The notes below the pieces were generated by a model that searched no databases, was not told the DNA's origin, and saw nothing but the letters and a program-made list of their open reading frames with translations. The position numbers were made by a program, and so were the translations under genes. From positions 186,001 to 250,000 of the forward strand of contig CBDCGU010000003.1 in assembly GCA_965216945.1 (NCBI GenBank): a stretch of 64,000 nucleotides of DNA. The letters are read 5' to 3'. Position 1 is the stretch's first letter. Each line of letters opens with the position of its first letter. This document shows, piece by piece, positions 62,919-64,000 of the stretch. Source of the stretch: DATHZQ01 sp965216945. GTDB taxonomy: Bacteria; Actinomycetota; Acidimicrobiia; Spongiisociales; UBA5794.

Positions 62919-63402
62919 AACAAGACTGGTGCTGACGGCCGTGGTCGTTGCGGCTCTGGCGGTTGCGGGCTGTACGTCGTCTATTCCGGATCTCAATGAA
63001 AACACTCAGACCCGAGGTGCGCTCGTGAGCGGCGCCGATGGAGCCAACTACGTGTGGATGGGCGACTGTATCGGCGGCTCGCTGCTCAGCTTGAGTGTGT
63101 CAGCCGACGGGGTGGTCCTTTGGGAGATTCGATCGCTGAGAGCCCAGGCCTTTCGCATGGCACCAGGGATCAGCGTTGTTCGCTACGGCGACGCGCCCAA
63201 CGGCTATGAGACGGTGGTGGAACCGCAGCCGTTGCCTGGCGGGTGGGTGCAGGTGAACTGGGTGACGTCGGAGCGGGATCAGCACCCGCTCCCGCAAGGC
63301 TTCGGTTCCGTGTCCAGGGAACGCGACTCGGAGCGTGTCGAGCGGGACGTCAAGAACCTCTGCTCGACCGAGCATGTGACCTTCCTCAGTTGGCACGGCT
63401 AG
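62908..63402 (+). CDS. Small lipoprotein overlapping the RHS gene end, candidate immunity or accessory gene, 164 aa
   Basis: TTG 62908 (or GTG 62890) lies inside the RHS 3' end; 11 nt overlap with the RHS stop. The product has a signal peptide with lipobox LAVAGC (Cys22) and a soluble domain of about 140 residues (NYVWMGDCIGGSLLSLSVSADGVVLWEIRSL, GDAPNGYETVVEPQPLPGGWVQVNW) with two Cys residues that may form a disulfide. No family recognised. Location directly after a polymorphic RHS tip is where immunity genes usually sit, and a lipoprotein would protect outside the membrane. The role is inference. Confidence 0.72.
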   Translation: MSPRTRLVLTAVVVAALAVAGCTSSIPDLNENTQTRGALVSGADGANYVWMGDCIGGSLLSLSVSADGVVLWEIRSLRAQAFRMAPGISVVRYGDAPNGYETVVEPQPLPGGWVQVNWVTSERDQHPLPQGFGSVSRERDSERVERDVKNLCSTEHVTFLSWHG

Positions 63403-63429
63403 GCGCAGATCCTTGGGCTGCGGGGGGCA

Positions 63430-63630
63430 CAGTCGACCGTCACGGCCTGGTCGGACGGATGGGACGGACGGGTCACCGCAGCAGACAACGCGGCGATGGA
63501 ATCGTTCTTCTCGCTGCTCCAGGGCAACGTCCTGGACCGTCAACGCTGGAAGACCCGGGACGAACTCCGGATTGCGATCGTGACCTGGATCGAACGCACC
63601 TACCACCGAAGAAGACGCCAACAAGCCCTT
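63430..63630 (+). pseudogene. Frameshifted fragment of an IS3-family OrfB transposase
   Basis: One frame reads VDRHGLVGRMGRTG (the conserved block before the third catalytic acidic region). After a shift the next frame reads AADNAAMESFFSLLQGNVLDRQRW and KTRDELRIAIVTWIERTYHRRRRQQAL, the DNAxxESFF-K...WI-YN/H-RR signature of IS3 OrfB C termini. The usual end (xLGxxSPxE) is replaced by unrelated sequence. N-terminal two thirds of the transposase and both inverted repeats are absent. Confidence 0.9.
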
Positions 63631-63639
63631 GACCACGCT

Positions 63640-64000
63640 CACGTAGTTCTCCCCAGAACCCGGTGAGGGGGTCGAACTCGGGCCATGGGGAGCCGACTTC
63701 AGCGGGTCGGAGCGGATCTCCGATGGGCAGCAGCGACATGGCTGACACGAGCTAGGCGGCGACGTTGAAGTCGTTGACGGCGCTGCCTGCAACCATGGTG
63801 ATGTCGGCGCCTCGCCAGTGCCATTGGTGTTAGTGTGACTGGACACAGTCGGTGTTGCCGGCTTGGGAGCCGCCTCCGACGCATTCGTAGTGGCCGGTCT
63901 TGATGACTCCCACGTAGATGGGGTGCTGGTCGGCGAGGGCGTAGAGGATGGACACGAGCTGGACATCTACGAGTCCGGTCTCGAGGTCAGCAATGGCAGC
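63640..64000 (-). pseudogene. Decayed peptidase-like gene with two in-frame stops, runs off the window
   Basis: Reading minus from the window edge in one frame: ADLETGLVDVQLVSILYALADQHPIYVGVIKTGHYECVG, TAA, HQWHWRGADITMVAGSAVNDFNVAA, TAG, then PIGDPLRPAEVGSPWPEFDPLTGFW. The order VIKTGH...WxGxAxDI...LRPxEVGSPWP is that of a domain found in secreted actinobacterial cell-wall peptidase-like proteins, where a final HxxHxHVG block would follow. That block is missing and the transposase fragment begins there. Two stop codons and truncation mean it is inactive. Confidence 0.75.

Noticed and set aside
1..64000. Search by eye for CRISPR arrays, tRNA or rRNA genes
   Set aside because: No regularly spaced direct repeats with unique spacers and no T-loop (GGTTCRANNCC) with matching cloverleaf were found. 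Internal repeats occur only within coding repeats (FG-GAP, RHS).

Overview
The window is high-GC DNA (about two thirds G+C by eye) densely packed with genes on both strands. GTG/ATG starts and 4-nt start/stop overlaps are common. Two F420-type deazaflavin-dependent reductases, a heliorhodopsin, a BTAD/SARP-type regulator, an ECF sigma/anti-sigma pair and a giant secreted RHS protein point to an environmental actinobacterium, most plausibly in or near the Acidimicrobiia. That placement is inferred from gene content, since no rRNA or tRNA gene was seen.

Layout. 1-5000: a truncated subtilisin with FG-GAP repeats, a small conserved protein and an MMPL transporter. 4900-8500: a dienelactone hydrolase translationally coupled to a 916-residue membrane protein with a lipase-like Ser motif. 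8500-13700: ChbG-like deacetylase, DM13 protein, flavodoxin-like reductase, PQQ-type sugar dehydrogenase with a 25-bp terminator stem, and sigma/anti-sigma. 13800-21600: asnS, a glyoxalase-like protein, an L,D-transpeptidase and acuI on the minus strand. Divergent from these are a heliorhodopsin overlapping an SDR gene, then ArsR and a squalene/phytoene synthase. 21600-31800: secreted 5'-nucleotidase, NIPSNAP-like protein, 1487-residue polytopic membrane protein, VOC protein, bifunctional FTCD and a possible PD-(D/E)XK-like protein.

31750-34200 is a compact redox regulon: small membrane protein, MDR reductase and F420 reductase, facing a convergent TetR gene. A 15-bp palindrome recurs three times before the operon and once before tetR. 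34300-48600 holds a secreted Asp-box/DUF11 protein, a perfect hairpin followed by a broken class III cyclase, metabolic singletons, a GntR-LacI hybrid regulator divergent from a lipoprotein, a BTAD regulator divergent from a SnoaL-like gene, a DinB-SCP2 protein and a 6-TM adenylate cyclase.

48600-52000 encodes one 1057-residue protein joining a multicopper oxidase to a complete galactose-oxidase-like copper-radical oxidase. After a second F420 reductase and a DUF4236-type protein come a gene-poor stretch and a 2693-residue NHL/RHS secreted protein with a variable C-terminal tip. A small lipoprotein gene overlaps its end and is a candidate immunity or accessory gene. The window closes with an IS3-family remnant lying in a decayed peptidase-like gene.

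The strongest leads are the copper oxidase fusion, the heliorhodopsin-SDR operon, the RHS tip/lipoprotein pair and the TetR operator set.
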